64,000 nt of DNA, taken from assembly GCA_921293015.1 (NCBI GenBank), contig OV121087.1:36377235-36441234 (forward strand). Reading direction: 5' to 3'. The notes below the pieces were generated by a model. The model was not told the origin of the DNA. It worked only from the letters and a program-made list of their open reading frames with translations, and did no database searches. Positions 62,206 to 64,000 of this stretch are shown here, in pieces. Source of the stretch: Phorcus lineatus. Lineage: Eukaryota; Mollusca; Gastropoda; Trochida; Trochidae. Numbering within the stretch: the first letter of the stretch is position 1; every line of letters begins with the position of its first letter. The position numbers and the translations under genes are program-made.

Positions 62206-64000
62206 TCTTTATGGTAATACATCCCAATATATCACATTACAGCGATGGGTATAAGGTAAGGAAGCATTGATGGTAACCCTGAGAGCGATAATAGAAAATT
62301 CCCTGAGAACAAGATTATGTGACGCAAAGTAAAATTAACATTAACCTAGGACTTATCAGTGTTTATTCTAATATTGTGTAGAATAATATCTACCACTAAG
62401 ACCCTACATAACAATGTTGTTAGCAAACTCAGCGATAAGACGCCCGAGGGAACAACAATGACCTACAATACGTGATTGACAATAGGTACGTTAAACCATG
62501 TCGTTATAACACATCGTGATGATAATATGATGTATCATAAGTTATGTCATTGCCTTTGTAGAAGATGATATATAATATTCATGTGTGTGTTTATCACGGA
62601 GATAAAGGCCTTTCTGATTGTTGTAAAGTTATATCATTCTGCGAGCTAGAAGAAAGATGATTTATTTATGTTTATGAAAATGTTTCTTATGTCGAAAGTG
62701 ACTATTTTGATTTATAAAAAAGGTTTTGTTTATCACGTGTGTTCCTCACAAATGAAGAATTTAGCTCCAACCTGTTTGTGAAATTTAAGTTTTGGGAAGT
62801 GTTTAAAACTTCAACGGATGTAAAATCACTGAGTTTCCCTCACAGATGTTTATCCGGTCTTAATTTTTAAGGTTCCTTACATAAAATATAGAATAAGAAA
62901 CTCAATACATTTATTGTGTGTCGAAACATTTTTGGGTTTTTAATCACCATCGCATCAAGTTTGTTTACATTCGTTGTTTATTTTGCATTGTTTGTGATCA
63001 CAACGATGTAAACATTTTCCCAAATACATATTTACTGTTTATCATATTTACTTTAACACCTTCGCCAAAATTGAACTGTTTGTAAACAATTTTATAATAA
63101 CATCATTGCAGATTTTGTTGATTTAACTGTGCTATCTTTGTATCAAACAAATTCCGTGTATAATATAACACCAGTCATTGTCTTTTTGTTGAATATTTAA
63201 ACTGAGTCGTCAAAATACCAACAAAGACAGACAGGGAAATAAACAATAAAGACAGCAAATATTCAGGGAATAATTTTCCTCTTTCGGTATTTCCGCGATG
63301 ACAATGATTTCTGAATGTAGCGTGTTTAATCGAGGAAGCATATTTTCATGAACTTAACATGCAGATGCGTTTGAGAAATTAACATATTTGTACAAAGTCT
63401 GGCATTTATCTAATAAAATTGCTTCGAAAACTTGATACGGTATCACTGAATACATATAGATTTTCCATTGTTGATCATGAAAATATTTCGATAATTCCGT
63501 GCAGAGAATAATAAACGATGTTATGGATGTCAAAAGAAATCCTTATATCAATCATCGTAAATATTTGGAGCATTTGCTGTAGGCTGGCCAAATCCATTGA
63601 AAATTTCAGTAGGATGGTGCTTCAAATCTTCAAAATATATTTCACGTTTTATAAGTCGGTTATGGACCTATCAGTAAAAGATATGTGTAGTGAATATCTA
63701 CATCGTAGTTACTCATGGCTATATAGTATAATGCAATTAAGTATTTTACAGAAAATTGGTCCTTTATTCATGGAATTGTTTAAGCCGGCATGGTGTATGT
63801 TTTCTTACTCAAGTACATGTATAAGCTTCTTGCTTGGCATGCTGTAAGTAAGGATATGTTTGCATGTATGACCGATTGTTGTTATAACTGAAATACAACA
63901 CTATAATCATCCCTATCTCAAAATGTCATAGTAAGATGGATGTAATTAGATAGTAAACCTATAGAAATGTTGTATTGTTAACCAGGGCTCAAAAACAAGA

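Larger units (their letters stand above)
53611..64000. other. Downstream intron of the INF2-like gene
   Basis: It opens with donor GTACGT. No exon with the expected continuation of the DID (phase 1, Ala-Leu-Asp-like start) was found to the window end, so the intron is over 10 kb. It holds the tandem repeat at 54195, MITEs at 54801 and 61452, SINEs at 59490 and 61932 and a CRE-like site at 58130. Open frames of about 100-110 codons at 56144, 57560 and 63518 resemble nothing known. Confidence 0.55.

Noticed and set aside
61931-62227. 98-codon minus-strand ORF ending GGIRTPDLLIR
   Set aside because: Antisense of the SINE tRNA-like head; a well-known spurious ORF pattern.
63518-63847. 109-codon ORF followed by GTAAGT at 63844
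   Set aside because: The donor would leave phase 2, not the phase 1 needed for the next formin exon; the peptide is unrecognised and such a length is expected by chance in this window.

Overview
The window is AT-rich, gene-poor animal DNA that is almost entirely intronic or upstream sequence. It is packed with short tRNA-derived SINEs, non-autonomous DNA transposons and microsatellites. The interrupted coding structure with consensus splice sites, and a SINE family with an ACTC-repeat tail, suggest a lophotrochozoan invertebrate, probably a mollusc. The species cannot be read from the sequence.

Only one coding region is secure: an exon at 52668-53610 (+) that encodes the N-terminus of an INF2-type (inverted formin 2) actin regulator. 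It comprises about 206 disordered, highly charged residues followed by the start of the armadillo-like DID/FH3 domain. It has a pyrimidine-rich acceptor (AG at 52666-52667) and a consensus donor (GTACGT at 53611). The rest of the gene (remaining DID, FH1, FH2, C-terminus) lies to the right of the window, so the downstream intron exceeds 10 kb.

The most interesting structure is the 51 kb upstream of that exon. It contains several short open segments that each begin with ATG, end in frame (phase 0) at a consensus GTAAGT/GTGAGT donor, and would therefore splice in frame to the phase-0 acceptor at 52668. The best are at 1484-1603 (acidic, 40 codons), 5840-5905 (transmembrane-like, 22), 13134-13193 (20), 17061-17150 (transmembrane-like, 30) and 29699-29722 (8). 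I read them as a candidate array of alternative first exons giving the formin different N-termini, including membrane-anchored ones. Some matches of this kind are expected by chance in AT-rich DNA, so transcript evidence is needed.

Layout: 1-1483 upstream sequence with recurring TGGAAC; 1.5-6 kb candidate exons and a 137-bp hairpin; 6.5-7.3 kb duplicated TC microsatellite; 8-30 kb intronic sequence with candidate exons, CRE-like TGACGTCA sites, a G21 tract, hairpins and tandem repeats; 30-52 kb transposon-rich intron (SINEs, a hAT-like foldback at 32.8 kb, a CACTG-ended element at 44.0-45.6 kb, TTAA-flanked MITEs); 52.7-53.6 kb the INF2-like exon; 53.6-64 kb downstream intron with a tandem repeat, two more MITEs and two SINEs.
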